Below, one piece after another: positions 48,658 to 61,500 of a stretch of DNA of 64,000 nucleotides. The position numbers were made by a program, and so were the translations under genes. The notes under the pieces are model-generated. The model saw only the letters and a list, made by a program, of their open reading frames with translations, was not told where the DNA came from and did not search any database. The stretch lies in the NCBI GenBank assembly GCA_014281115.1, contig JACONQ010000004.1, forward strand, positions 1,302,001-1,366,000, in the 5' to 3' direction. This DNA is from Laburnicola sp. R22_1. Taxonomy: Eukaryota > Ascomycota > Dothideomycetes > Pleosporales > Didymosphaeriaceae. Each line of letters opens with the position of its first letter. The stretch's first letter is position 1.

Positions 48658-49500
48658 CCTGAATCTGGCGTTAGTAACTAGACTTAATTACTAAGAAAGG
48701 AGCGAGATTAAGAGGCTGTAAGACGTAAGAGGAGTGCGCAGGTAGGTATAGGAGCTTAATTTAATGCTATTTACAAAGCCAGAGGAACTTAATATTAATA
48801 TAGCTGCCATAGTCGTTAAGGATAAGGAGGCGGTACTGGCTATCACCTACAGCCGTCTTAGAAATAAATATGCGCTATAGCCACTTAACGCCTATCGCTT
48901 TTAACGTCCATCCATTCTCAGAGGTTGTATAGAGCCAGCTAGGTACGCAGGACAAGGAGAACTAGATAGTCTATAGGCTTTGGCCCTTAAAGATAACTAC
49001 GCAGCGTAGTTTCCGCCCTATCGCTAATACGCACTTAATTATAGAGACCCACTCGCAATTCTCTAGAGACTAAATGTAAGCCTTCTTTTTCTGGCTACTA
49101 GAGAGTACTCTAGTGTTTGTACATACTCCTAGAGCAAGCCCTATCTTATCCATATTCTAGATATCCTTATTGCGTATATTTAGGCGCTTTCTAGTCCTCT
49201 TAAAGAGCTCTAGAAAGGCGCGTACCTGCTCTAGAGTCGCTGCCTTAGCTCTCTAAGCCTCTAGCTTTCTACTAACTACTAAGGCGACGCGTGGCTGGCG
49301 CTGGATAAAGTGTAAGAGCCAGAGCTTGCTAATAGGCTAATTATCACCGTTTATACGTAGGATTCAATTCGCTATTTCTTAAGCGCAAGCGTGTAAGGGA
49401 GGGCAAGCGCGCGCATCTTCTTCGAGGATCCACTCTACTAGGAAGTCTTCCTATAATAGGTATGTATATAACTTCTACTTATATACCTCTCTTAGTTTTA

Positions 49501-50930
49501 AATATAGTTTAATACTAATATAATTATAGACTATTGTCAGATACTAGGTCACTGGAAATTACTGTAATTTTACTGTAAAATCTAGTAGTCACGTGCGTTC
49601 GATTATATAGTCTCCTTATAACAATAATTAGTATAACTTATAGTAATTTTACTATAAGATTACTGTAAAATACACAAAGGAGACTGGCGTACTACTATTA
49701 CACTACTCCGCACTATTACTAGTGCGTCTTAGCGCTAGATAGATATTGCGTACGATAGCTAAGCTTCTCCGACAGAGATCACTCGACAATTAATCCATTA
49801 CTTTTATCTTATCTTATTAAAGATACTTACGTATCTAACAACTATTCTCTACCTTATATAAATAGAGCTGCTTATATATATAAGAGCTCTATATTTTACT
49901 AAATTAAACTACTAATAAGTTAGTTAAGACTATCTATAATAGTGTTAAACCACTTATAATAAGTCTTTTTACTAAAATTACAAAGTATTTATAGTGTAAT
50001 TACGGCCCGCTTAAAGTTAATTGCTATGCCTTAACTACTCCTAGGCGGGTTCGCTTTTGCTTAGATAGCTGTTGTGCTATTACTTATAATTGTAGATATT
50101 AGGGGTAGTATGCTTTTCTGGTTTACGTTTTCGGACCTCTGTTTTAGCTAGCTAGGAGTGCTCCCGCTAAGCTAAAAATAGGCTCGAAGCTAGGTTAAGT
50201 TACTCTTGGCTGCTTTCGCGCACCCCCTTAGGTTAGCGACAGCGTCTTTAATAATTGCTAAGGTTTAGTACTGGCGACGGTCCTATAGACTATCGCTAGC
50301 GCTAGCTATTACTAGCGTAGTAGTGGGACCTTCGCCAGCGCGGTATGGTCCTGCCATGTTAGAGATATTGTTGCTGGCGTCCTAAATTTAAGGGCGTCCT
50401 TAGCGCGACCCACGCTAGTGATTATACGCTAGCGATTGCATTATCATTGCTTAATTGCTGGGGTTTTTACTGCGATAAGGCGCTAGCGTATAGCGGTTCG
50501 CGTTGCTGGCGATTTAGCAATAGTGGCGCTAATAGGCACGCGTTTTTAATTATGTGACAGCTCTAAGATTAACTACATACAGTTAGCCCGGATTTCAGGA
50601 GCTGCAGATTTATTTCTAGCCATGGCATAGCTTTCTAGTGGCTGACTAATTACTATAGAGGTCGAAAAATAGCCCTAAATTTATTAGTCTAATCACAATG
50701 GGATTTAAAAACGACCTCTGCGTCTAATTTTACCCTGACCTAATACTAACTAAAGCTTTAGCCTCGATAGAATATGTTTCGCTTCCTCTCCTAGAGGGGT
50801 CTATTTGAGTCCCTTCTATTTTGTTTGGTTAGAATTGTACAATAATTAGAACCATATTATAAATAGCACTAGCAATAGGGAATCTTTTTTAGATTATAAG
50901 AAAAATAATTATCTCTACTCTAAATATAAC
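49501..50930. other. decayed DNA without recognised gene
   Basis: AT-rich with many short inverted strings such as TTACTGTAATTTTACTGTAAAAT-like halves near 49560-49680. Around 50290-50530 the hexamer-like string GCTAGCG recurs several times in a GC-richer patch. No coding frame can be followed. Confidence 0.35.
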
Positions 50931-52600
50931 TAACCAGGTGAAAATAGATGCTATAAACGTACTTAGGAATACTTATTAAGATTCCTATATCTAGGAGTCC
51001 CCTTATTCACTACTTTCCCTAGTAATTATAGTACTTATATATAAGCTTTTTAAAGTGCGCCCCTTTTTGCCACCTTTATTTCATGTTGCCTAGACTGTCT
51101 GGGCTGTATTTGCTATAAATTGCCCAAGGTCTTTTAGACTAGTTAGCTTACTTTAAGATAGCCCTTTTGCTCTGTTATCCTGCCTTGCTAGTTTTAGTAA
51201 AAGAAACCTCTATACCTCCAAAACCCCTTTTATCTCGTGTGGGTCGCGCTTTGAGTTATGGTGGGTTCTAGTTATTTGTTCCCTCTCTTTATTATTAAAG
51301 ACTCTGCCTTTAAACTTCTTCGCTTGGGTTGTATGGCGATGCTCTTTAATAAATATTCTAAGAGGCGTGTCTAACCTCTAATCCACCGGCATGGTTATTT
51401 ATGTGTGCTTGATTAATTAAAGTCTAACTTAGGGAACTAATATTAGACTGACTATATAATTTCCAGTTATCTGATTACATAATTGCGTCCTAACAGTTTA
51501 TATCTAGCAGAAGTAAAAGAGGAGATTAGGCACTTATATAACTTAGAAGGGCTATAAATAGTACTGTGACTCTAACCTAAGGGGCCCGTTAGGATCCTGG
51601 AGAATTTCGTGGGCTCCTAGCTGATAAAATACATTCCCATTGTACTATTATATAAGGTTGACTAAAGCAGAGTAATATTCATTTTAATAGGTACTATAAT
51701 ATCTATATAAAGCTCTCTAGAAACTCTAATAATTGCTAATACTCTCTAAATACATTGCTTTGCTTTTCTGTGTTCTGTGTGTATTTAGTGATAGTGGTTA
51801 AAACTACCTCGCTAAGCCACGGCGAGGAAGGTGGCCCTTCTTTAATTAAGCACCTAACTAGAGGGTTTAGTGTGTGACTAAAATCGACGCCTTAGGAGTA
51901 TGTATTAATTATATACGTTATAAGAACTACTATTATTTCCTTAGTAAATGTGGTGCCATTGCTATACGCTTAGTAAGCTTGCTCTTTATTTAGGATAGTT
52001 ATTTATATTTAAGCTGCAAAGCTAGAGTAACAAGCTATTAGAATACCTAACCTAAGGTGAGTGACTACTATGCACTATTGTTTTCCGATTTATTTGTGCT
52101 TATATAGGCTGGCTTAGCGTTGTTACTATGCGTGCGAATAAATTTAATCTTTTTTAGAGCGATACATATCCTTAAGGATTTTGTCTATTATAATACTAGC
52201 CATATTCCTGCCATATAAACGTCAACTTAATAAGTCTGGGTTACTTAGCGAACTAACGCGTAATTACTCAAAGTAGTAATAGAGAACAATCCTTGCTATT
52301 CGCAGCCTAAAAGAATCTAATATAGAATCCTTCTCAAGTACTTTAGCACAGCAGAAACTATTAACTTTAAGAGCTTTCTATTGCTGTTCCGCCACTGGTC
52401 AGGTTTATTAATAAAGGGCGATCCCAAAGGCCATTCTGACTCTAGCTAAGACAGAAGTATTTAATGAAGCTTCTAGCATCCTCTTGCAGGAATAAGTTAC
52501 CGAGTTTTATAATCTCTATTATAGTCTCGTCTTTAAGGGGATCTTAAGCATAGTTACTAAATACTAACACTAAGATAGTAAATACTCTAAAGAATAGTGT
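50930..52600 (-). pseudogene. unknown gene relic A of a tandem pair
   Basis: On the minus strand, with stops read as Gln/Trp: FIKYFCLS, NGLWDRPLLINLTSGGTAIE, LRIARIVLYYYFE, NPDLLS, GRNMASIIIDKILKDMY, then KHKQIGKQ, CIVVTHLRLGILIACYSSFA, and further down KEGPPSSPWLSEVVLTTI. Several of these blocks correspond in order to relic B. AT-rich and full of TAG/TAA. Not recognised as a family; it may be cargo of a larger mobile element, given the DUF3435 relic downstream in the window, but this is inference. Confidence 0.4.
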
Positions 52601-52610
52601 GCCACTTTGT

Positions 52611-53022
52611 AAAAGACGTAGCGCATAATGCTAGGAAGTAGATGTGTTTAAAGTAGCAGCACAGAAAAGATTGTTATTAGATTTGAGCACTATTTGAGCT
52701 TATTAAGATGGGGGGTCTGATGGATAAGATGGATGAATAGTTGTATTGTGTGTTCGTGACTTGTTCGCTCGAGGTCTAATTTAGAGGGTGGAGCCGACCA
52801 CGTGCCCTTATTCGGCAACACGGCTCTAATCTGACAATTGTAGGATGAAATATTCTTAATTAACTTTAGAGACTGTAAAGTGGAAAGAGGGAGAAGCGGA
52901 CGTACAGCACAAAGGTGGAAGGAGTAGAAGAACCTAGATGTACTGTCCTTAATAGAGCAAAACGGAGGCCTGTTTTATGCTGGGCCGTTTGGCTTACGCT
53001 AAGATACACTGCATAGAGCCCC
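52611..53022. repeat. direct repeat, upstream of relic A
   Basis: Matches 54891-55129 in two blocks (52611-52680 and 52848-53022), for example GACGTAGCGCATAAT and GTGGAAAGAGGGAGAAGCGG. About 168 bp (52681-52847) is present here only, so there was one insertion or one deletion between copies. Confidence 0.75.
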
Positions 53023-53039
53023 ATAGGGCCATACAGAGA

Positions 53040-54500
53040 GGCATAATGCGCAGGAGCGGCCCCCTGCTGTGGCTATACTTATTACTAAGTAGGTTTCAGA
53101 GGATTTCTCTCCTATAACCTGCTAAGAATAGATTATATAACATTTTCTTTGGAGCGTGGTTTGACAACGCTAAGCCTCTTATATTAAGATAAGCCACACA
53201 AAGTTTTTTTTAGGGGCCACTGGCTACTATTCATCCTTTTCATAGCGCTCTTTCTCCTTTTCCTGTTTATATCTATTAATATCAGCCAATGTCTTTGCTG
53301 CTAGCCAAGCGGATAATAGGGCTCCCTCTATAATGTATTAAACAAAAGGGTCTGCCATTTTGTTGGCTCTAACGCCTTAAGGGTATACGTTTAGTATATA
53401 TATTAACAGAGCTATTATTATTCTCTCTATAAATTTTGTGTTGTTCCTAATAGTATTAATAGATAATAAACTCTTAAGCGTAGACTTAGATCTTATATGC
53501 GAGTTTCGAGGCTTCTACTGCAAGTTACTATAATCCCGATTCCTAGGTAGGCTGCTAGAATAGACTATTGTTTACCTAGCTTCTTATAATCTTTCACGCT
53601 CTATTAGCGCTTCTTTCTTACTTATAGACTAACCTGTTTATTGTGGCGGCTATATATGTCTTCTAGGATTATGTCTAAGATAATGCTAGATATCCTCTTA
53701 CTCTAGAAAAGTAGATTTGGGAGGTTTGGATCCTTCTGTATATTAATGCTTTTTTACTTAAAATAATAGTAAAGAAAAATCCTCGCCATTCTAAGCCTAA
53801 CTGGATTTATAGCAGACTTATGCTTAGTAGTCTTGGCACAGCGGAGGCTCTTAAGTATCTTCTCTACTACTAAGCTGCTAGTAGTTAGATTGCTTAGTGG
53901 AGGATGGTGCCAGAGGCCCTCTAGTTGCCATCTATAGTGATAGGACTCTATAAAGCTTACTACATCTTCTTAAAGAAAATAGTTACTAAGCTTAATAATC
54001 TCTCCTATATTCTTAAGCCTACGCGGAGAACTGCCTTTGTATAGAGAGTCTAACTGTCTTAAATCGCGAAGGTAATGAGTGGGCGGGAGCGACAATGCTA
54101 ACTATACATATATACTATTATATACTAGGCTTAGGCTCTAGTTTAAGAAGGCCTAGGATAGTAACGCTAAAGAGCACTTAGTGTGACGCTCTACTTAGGA
54201 GGATAAGGGTAGGGGAGTAGTCTCTGCTATATTACTTATAATATTGTTTACTAGCTTATTTAAGTTAGCAGCTATAGTTAGTATATTGCTTACATTTTTA
54301 GATGTTAGAAGTGTTAGAATATAGGATATAGAGCAGCTTACTATTGGCACTATAGCGGTATTTTTACTACAGTCTAACATCTTTGTATTAACACTTGCAG
54401 CCTGCTTATAGGGAGATAAGTAATCTTCTAGTATAGTATACTTGGCAACAAGGCTATCGCTATCTGCTGTTCCTAGTATAGTTAGTTAAGAAGTAGAACC
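53040..54500 (-). pseudogene. unknown gene relic B of a tandem pair
   Basis: The minus frame contains EDVVSFIESYHYRWQLEGLW, HHPPLSNLTTSSLVVEKIL, LRMARIFLYYYFK, RISSIILDIILEDIYSRHN, then KKLGKQ and SILAAYLGIGIIVTCSRSL, aligned block by block with relic A. An open stretch at 54195-54380 (MLDCSKNTAIVPIVSCSI) lies upstream of these blocks. The 5' flanks of A and B also match at DNA level (52611-53022 and 54891-55129), so the pair arose by duplication of a unit of about 2.3 kb. Confidence 0.4.
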
Positions 54501-54890
54501 TGCGGGGTGTAACTGCTAGTCACCCATGGCAGGGAGAGAGTTAGACAGCTGGGCATTCGCAGTGGTGTGTGGGCGAGAGGAGGACTTGTCTAGAGTAGTT
54601 TAAGGTGTTTCGCAGGCAGGCGAAGCGAGTAGACAGCAATTAAAAGATAGCTTGTGTGGCAGGAGCTTTAACTAGACGTAGTCTAGATCCTTAGCTTTCG
54701 CAACTGCAAGCAGAGATAGGAAAGCCCTAACTAAGAAAATAAACTATAGAGTTAGTAAAATCGTTAGTAGAATACCTATTATACCCTCTCTTCTCTTATT
54801 TAAGCACGCGCATAGCTTAGGAGCGACTTATTAGTGTTGGAATCCTGCTTAGTGTAAGTACTAGTCGCGTTAAGGTGAGGTTTACCTACT

Positions 54891-55129
54891 AGAAAGACGT
54901 AGCGCATAATATTAGGAAGCGGATGTGTTTAAAATAGTAGTATAGAAAAGATCTAGAATAAAATGTCCTTAATTAGAGACTATAAAGTGGAAAGAGGGAG
55001 AAGCGGATGCACAGCACGAGGCTAGAAGGGGTAGAAGGACTCAGACGTACTATCCTTAATAGAGCAAAACAGGGGCCCATTTTATACTAGGCCATTTGGC
55101 TTACGCTAAAATATGCTATACAGAGCCCT
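54891..55129. repeat. direct repeat, upstream of relic B
   Basis: Second copy of the repeat at 52611-53022, lacking the central 168 bp. Differences are mainly C/T and G/A. Confidence 0.75.
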
Positions 55130-56305
55130 AAGTTATATGTTTAGATTATCTAGACTAGAATTAGACAGTTAATACGCTGTGTTACTGTACAATCCATACG
55201 AGGGATCTAATAATAGACCGAAATACTATTGTTTCTGATCCTTTATAGTGCTTTAAAAAGGTCCAGAGTCTCCTCTAAATTGTTAAATACCTAGAGTTTT
55301 GGATTATCAAAGCTAGTAGCGCATATATCGCCTAATATTATATAACATAGTGATGGCGGATTGCAGAATATTATTTACAGACTAGCTAGGATAGCCAAGC
55401 GCACAATTTACTTCGCGCTGCCCCTGCTAATAATGCCTTATTATCTAATTTGAGGTTATGACCATGCTTACGTAATATGCTAACGGCGCTGTTAGAGTTA
55501 ATATTATTGCGCTAACTGTTCACATTTCTACTAGAAGTTAAAATAGGTTGTATAATCGCTATTAGTTACTGTATGTACAATATTAATCTAAGTGCGGGTT
55601 TAATTATGCGGCTGCGCGCGGAATATAGCGGTATTTAATAGAAGTAGAAGGGTAACATTACGTTACGTATACTTTCTTAGGCTAGCGCGAAGTAGGAGAC
55701 GCTAGTAAGGCAGGAGACATTTTTCTTCTCGTGCCTATTAGGAACTAGTACTATTCTGGAGATAAATATATATTAGCTTAAGGTAGATTAAGCTAGGTTG
55801 TTAACTTTAACAACTTAGTTTAGCTAATTGTTTTTAAGATCCTTCCTATTATAATTAATTTTATTATTATAATAGAATATGTTACCTAATTAGCTATTTA
55901 ATATATACTTAACTTTAGTTGTTATTATTATCTTAGTAATCTACCTCTTGTTTAGAATCGTTTTTAACCCTTAGATACTACAGTAATAAAGAATCTTAAC
56001 TAAAAATAACTATAGCAAGAGTAAGGTGGCGTATAAAGCTGTATTAAACTAGCTTACTATTACCTACTTTGCGTTATAGTACTAGGGCTTAGTCTTCTTA
56101 ATACTTTATATAGCTACCTTTATTAACTACTATATAAGATTTATAAAGTTTAAGATTACACAAAGAGTTATATACTACAAATAAAGGAAAATATAAGCTT
56201 GCCGCTAAAGCAGTATTAAGAATAGTAATAAGGGAATGCTAGGGAATGTAGAATAAATTAGTTAATACTATACTAGCGTCGCAATAAAGAGGTAGCAGCC
56301 TCGAT
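55130..56305. other. AT-rich decayed DNA, no gene seen
   Basis: Nothing recognisable on either strand. It lies between relic B and the 3' end of the DUF3435 relic. Confidence 0.45.
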
Positions 56306-58190
56306 TTATATAACGCGTAATAAGACAATACTATGGACCTTATGCGCATGTTACTGCTAGTGCATCTTGTGCTTAACGTTGATCCCGCAGAGGCTGCACC
56401 TAAGGAGATCTCTGTTCTGTATATTTGCTAGGTGTTTTCTTATAAAATGTGTGCTAAGATTGCCTAGGATATAAAACGAGTGTGTGCGCTTAGCTGTTGG
56501 CAATTTCTTGTTACCTAGGCATACAAAACATATCCTTGGCCTCTCCTTCTTGTATACTAATACCTTGGCTGCTTCTAACTCTTTCTTATTAACCTTGCGC
56601 TATAACTCCTCTTTCCTAGTAACTAGTGGTACAATATAACTATTTAATTGCTTTAGTTAACGAAGGTGTATTCTATTCTCTTTAATTTCATAGTAATTTA
56701 TAACGGCACAAATGGCTCTATTGCGCCGACTAACTTCCTCTTATAGGAATGTTCCTAGTTAGGTTAGGACAGCATTAACTAATGCCTTCTAGGCTAGGAG
56801 CATAGCGTTACAAGATATCGCCGCAGCCGCAACGTCTTTAGCTTTAATACTAGTAAGCTATTACTTAATATCGCGCACAGGTTGCTTATACTCCTAGCGC
56901 TCTTTAATTTTCTAGAGAAGAGTATGCTGCAATTGCTGCCTTGTCTAGTTAATCTGGCAGTTAAGCGCTTAGTAGCGTGGATGTCTTGTTCTAAGGCTAT
57001 GTTTAAGTTGCTCCCGCTGCGCCAGCAGCGAGTAAATAATAGGATAATTGTTTACTAATGCCAATTGCTCCAGTGTAAGGCTTCTTAGCCTTTGGAAATT
57101 AATTAATTAACTTATTGTGCAAGCTGCTCGCATTAACGCGTTCTGGGGTTATATGCCTCGTACAATCGCCTGTGTATCTACTGTAATACGTTGCGATAGA
57201 TAGTGTTTTAAGAATGTCTATATGTTGGCATGTCTTATTATTAGGTTTTACATAGCCTCGCTAATGTTGCCTATATATACGTTAGTTCTAGATCTGCTAG
57301 GACTAGTAGCTAAGGCTAATGTTACCATTCTTGTTAAATGCCTTGTCTCTAGTGTAGCGTAGTAAATAGGGCTGGGTAACCTATGCAAACCCTATAATTT
57401 CCCTAAGGGTTTTAATCTAAGGCTATAACGTAGAGTCTAGGAGACGTTTATCCTTAGAGATAACCCAGCCTTCTAGGATCCTCTCCGCCATGCGGAAGAT
57501 GGGAATATTATCTAGTTTTTAATTAAGACGCAATGGGAGCTTATTATGCTCTAGCGAGATAGAGAGCCTACTTAGCTCTTCTAAACCTATTAGATTGTAC
57601 GCAGCAAACGCCCTATTATAGAAGAGCATTCTAAGTAGAAATACGTAGGGGCTAAAGGTAAGGGTCTTATTATAGATAACTTTGAGAATAGGAAAAGTGT
57701 TCCTAACTAGATTATTAGCATCTTTATAAGACGAATAGATCTTAGAAAAAAAAACTTGTATATTTTTCATCCTAAGGAACTTCTTTGTAAATTTAAAGGT
57801 TAGCTTAAGTAACACCTAATAAGGCCCACCCTCTAGATCCCAGAGCAGCGTAACCTAGACATGCCAATAGTAGAGGCTAAGAAGAGCTTTTGGCCAATTT
57901 GCTATAAAACTGTTAAGTTATAGGTAGACTTAGGTTTGTATTTAATAGTGTCTATAGGAATATTACTTTTTAGTTATTATAAGGTTTATTTCTAGGACTC
58001 GCGTAAGGTTTTTTACGTATATATAGGCCTTGTCTCAGCCTATCTTCTTTAAGCTGTGCTTTTTGGCTAGCTTTTATAACATCTGCGATGCAGCTTAGAC
58101 GTGCTATAGGGTAAAGAGGTATATAATAAGAGGCAGGATAGACCTTATACATACTCTAGTTTATCTTTTTATCTAGCTTAAGACTTGTTG
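56306..58190 (-). pseudogene. DUF3435 (FluG-domain) tyrosine-recombinase relic
   Basis: Minus strand, several frames with stops. N-terminal part: SLYYWHV, then TLLWDLEGGPY and VLLKLTFKFTKKFLRMKN, then LTFSPYVFLLRMLFYNRAFA, and LEELSRLSISLEHNKLPLRL. Recombinase part: QPYLLRYTRDKAF (expected Arg box) and HYLSQRITVDTQAIVRG (Tyr box). C-terminal part: ALMRAACTIS, LALVNNYPIIYSLLAQREQL, then the zinc-finger-like RPRICFVCLGNKKLP, STHFIRKHL and RCSLCGINVKHKMHL, ending at TAA 56306-56308. Known: this order is that of fungal DUF3435 proteins, the family that includes captains of Starship mobile elements. The 5' end is not resolved; the copia at 58205 lies at that edge. Not functional. Confidence 0.78.
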
Positions 58191-58204
58191 CTCTCTTGTA
58201 TACG

Positions 58205-58431
58205 TGTCAGATTGGATAGGTGATCCGAACAACTATCGTGGGTGGCAGGAGAGAGATGAAACAGCCCCTACCCAAATAGGGATAGTATGGAGGATTAGCC
58301 AAGAACCAAAACAGCGCACAAGCAAACCTCGAGAGAGGAGACACACAATCAACAGAATGAGCCGATCTCAACACTTATTAAAATTAAACCACCTTTCATC
58401 TTATTTATTAAGAATACCCTTATATCTGACA
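58205..58431 (+). repeat. 5' LTR of young copia
   Basis: 227 bp with 8-bp inverted ends TGTCAGAT/ATCTGACA. It includes TTATTAAAATTAAACC near the 3' half, a possible promoter/TATA zone by composition only. Confidence 0.93.
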
Positions 58432-58538
58432 ATTAAGAGTCTCAGTGCCTCTACCTTGAACACCGGAACAACCAGAACGCCGATACAACTCGAGCCGAAA
58501 CGACGCGACGTCGCACAGAACGATAAAAATCCATCAAG

Positions 58539-61500
58539 ATGTCAACTACCCCGAATCGCGACCCCACAGTAATCCTTATGGACCATACCCAGTGGATCAA
58601 GTGGATCGCACAACTGGAGTCGAAGTGTGTGTCGTTGAACGTCTGGTCGAAGATCGACCCCAAACAGATGGCCTAGCCACTCGCCGAACCTATCGCCCCA
58701 ATCAGGCCCTTAATAGCCGACTATCAACCAGCTACAGCGGCGATAAACCAACATCAAACCCAATACCGAGCGAATCACGGGCAGCACGCAGTGATACCCC
58801 CGTTTGTACCGGCTCGACCGTCCGACCTCTCGAACGCCGGCAAGACCTCATACAAAGAAGACGTAGACGACTTCAAGTCCATTTTTGAAGAATACAAGGT
58901 CCTCGATCAGAAACATTAACAAGAACAAACCCACTTCTCTCAGGTCACCGACTTTATTTGGACAACAGTATCCTTACACCTATTCACCAACTGCTGCAAG
59001 CCGTCCCAACCATATCAAAGCTGGATAATCAAACTCGCCGCTACTGTAGGCGTGAGATCAGAGGACGAGCTCAACAAAGCAAGGGAACGATACCAAGCAG
59101 CCTTTAAACCAATGAGGACAACAGCCCATTGGGACACCTGGCTTACTGAAGTGGACCACGCGGTTACAGAAGCCAAAGCGACTGGTGTACCCGACTGCCT
59201 GAACGATCAATTCATCAAGAACGACTTCGTGAAAGCTACAGCAAAGAATTTCCAAGGATGGACAATCTCATTTATGGAAAACGGCCTCCCAGATCCTACG
59301 GTGACGGCCACCGACATGTTCCTACGATTTAGAAAACAAGCCAACCTACTATACCCAGCTAAGAGCAAATCGTCCAGAGCAGCCTTCTCAGCTGGAGGAC
59401 CAACCCTCGCTGGAGAAGAAGCTGATGATAATGCCGATACCAAACCAACTCGCGGAAGAGGTCGTAACCAACGTCAAAAGCGCAGTTATCGCGATAGTGA
59501 TACAATCAACCATACAACGCAGAAGTGTAAGGCTTGTGATGGACCACATAATCTCAACAAGTGTTGGTATGCAATGCCAGAGACAGCGCCTCCAAATTGG
59601 AGAGCCCAAGACGGCGTCAAGAGAATGGCTCAAGAAAGGATTAGCAACAATGCTAAACTTCAGGAGGAAATACGCTTAGCGAAAAGGCCACGATCGAAGA
59701 CCCCAGCTCTCAAGAAGTCGCACTCAGCGACTCCAACGATAGAAGCTTCCACAGAGGAGTGACTACATGGAAGGCAAATTGGAGAGGTCAATATTGCGAT
59801 AGCCGCCGCCTCTTTCATGACGAAACAGTCAAGGTACCCACTTGAACGATCCTTTATCCTCGACTCAGGGACAACGTGCCATGTAGCAAATAATATCAGA
59901 CGATTCACGAACACTCGGCCACCCACACCAGGAGATTTCTTATGGGCAGGGAACTCACGCGTATGGATCATAGCATATGGCTCACTATATGTGAGAGTGA
60001 AGACTGCAGGCTCAACACGCCGCCTTTACCTCAGAGATGTGGCCTTCTGCCCAGACCTACACTGTAACCTTGTCTCATTTAGAGTACTCCGACAACAAGG
60101 CCTATGGTGGGATACCAAGTCAAACCCTACCGTACTACGCCGATACGACGATAGCGCTGTTGCGCTCCTTGAAGAACGATACGGACAATGGGTTGTTGAG
60201 TACAACAATGTCTCTGAGCCAAAATCAACCTTTGCAACAACCAAAGCACGCACAATCAAGCCGCGACAACGAGCGAGCGGTGAGATGTGGCACAAACGAC
60301 TGGGACACCCAGGACCTCAGGCACTTGAGCACCTCGTGCATCACTCTGAGGGGGTGAAGATTGTTGGCATTCCTACCGTCAAGTGCGACGCATGTGGAAG
60401 ATCAAAGTCTAAGCAACAGATAAGAAGAACCCCCCGAACAATCCTAGAAGGTCCAGGAGAGCGAATAGCCCTAGACTTTCATAATTACGAAGAAGGGAGT
60501 AACACAAAGGAGAAGAGCCAAATGCTAATCATGTGCAGAGTTACCGGTATGCTATGGGATTTCTATTTCAAAGACAACCAACCTGCCAGATCAATCATTA
60601 AAACCCTCCAAACATTTATCACATTTATGAAGAATCAATTTGGGATTGCGGTCAAAGTCATTGAGACTGATAATGAGACGTTTCGCTCAGCCGAAGCCCA
60701 GAGGTGGAGGGACGAGCAAGGTATAGCAGTGGAGCCCTCAGCACCTGATACCCAAGCCCAAAACGGCGGAGCTGAACGCTCAGGGGTGTGGTAAAGGAGA
60801 AAGCTCGTGCAATGCGCCTTGACGCGAATCTACCATGGGAAGTATGGCCTGAAGTGACTCGAACCGCCGTATACCTATACAATCGAACACCCAAGTATTC
60901 GAATCGCTGGAAGACGCCCTATGAAGCGTTCTTTACCGCTGTCGCCTTTCAAAATGGGATAGTCACGTCCCCACGCAAACCAAACCAATCCCATCTACGA
61001 GCATATGGCTGCAAGGCCTTTGCCATGACAGATAATACGAAGCGTGGCAAAGGACGTCTACAAAGACTCGACCCAAAGGCATGGATTGGATACTTAGTGG
61101 GTTACGTTTCCTCAAACATCTTCAGGATATGGATACCGTCGATGGGCAAGGTCATCAGCACCCGCGACATAGTGTTCAACGAAGATAGCATCTTCAACAG
61201 AGACATGAAACACATTATAGACAATCTTATGCACAGTACCCTTGAAGAAATTGCAACTTGGATTAGGACGATAGAGCTACCGCCTTCACCATCACAACAG
61301 AACGATGCTACAAGCAGGTTCTATGAGGATGAAGCGACGGACGACTCTCCTTCTGAGCAAGTGGGGACACCCCAGTACGACGAGCGCGGGAAGAAGGTCA
61401 TACCCTACCCGACGCCGCCAAGTACACCACCACCAGCAGCCTTATTAGCGCAACTAATGAGCTCAGATGGATACGAGCAGTGCCCCAACTCGCTGCCCAG

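Larger units (their letters stand above)
43218..49500 (+). pseudogene. unknown coding relic interrupted by a copia element
   Basis: Across the copia at 43369-48657, the plus frame ending KRCELL at 43367 continues in phase at 48663 as NLALVTRLNY, then (with TAG/TAA at Gln sites) LFTKPEELNINIAAIVVKD, VLAITYSRLRNKYAL, RPSILRGCIEPARYAGQGEL and YALNYRDPLAIL, then LNVSLLFLATRE, and runs on to about 49500. Nearly every stop is explained by CAG/CAA change on this strand, so the frame is real. The 5' limit is uncertain. I do not recognise the family. Confidence 0.45.

Noticed and set aside
50290..50530. Recurrent GCTAGCG strings as a binding-site cluster
   Set aside because: Spacing is irregular and the region is decayed; chance or old repeat structure is as likely.
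56306..58190. An active Starship captain
   Set aside because: Multiple stops and frameshifts; only a relic can be claimed, and no element boundaries are visible in the window.
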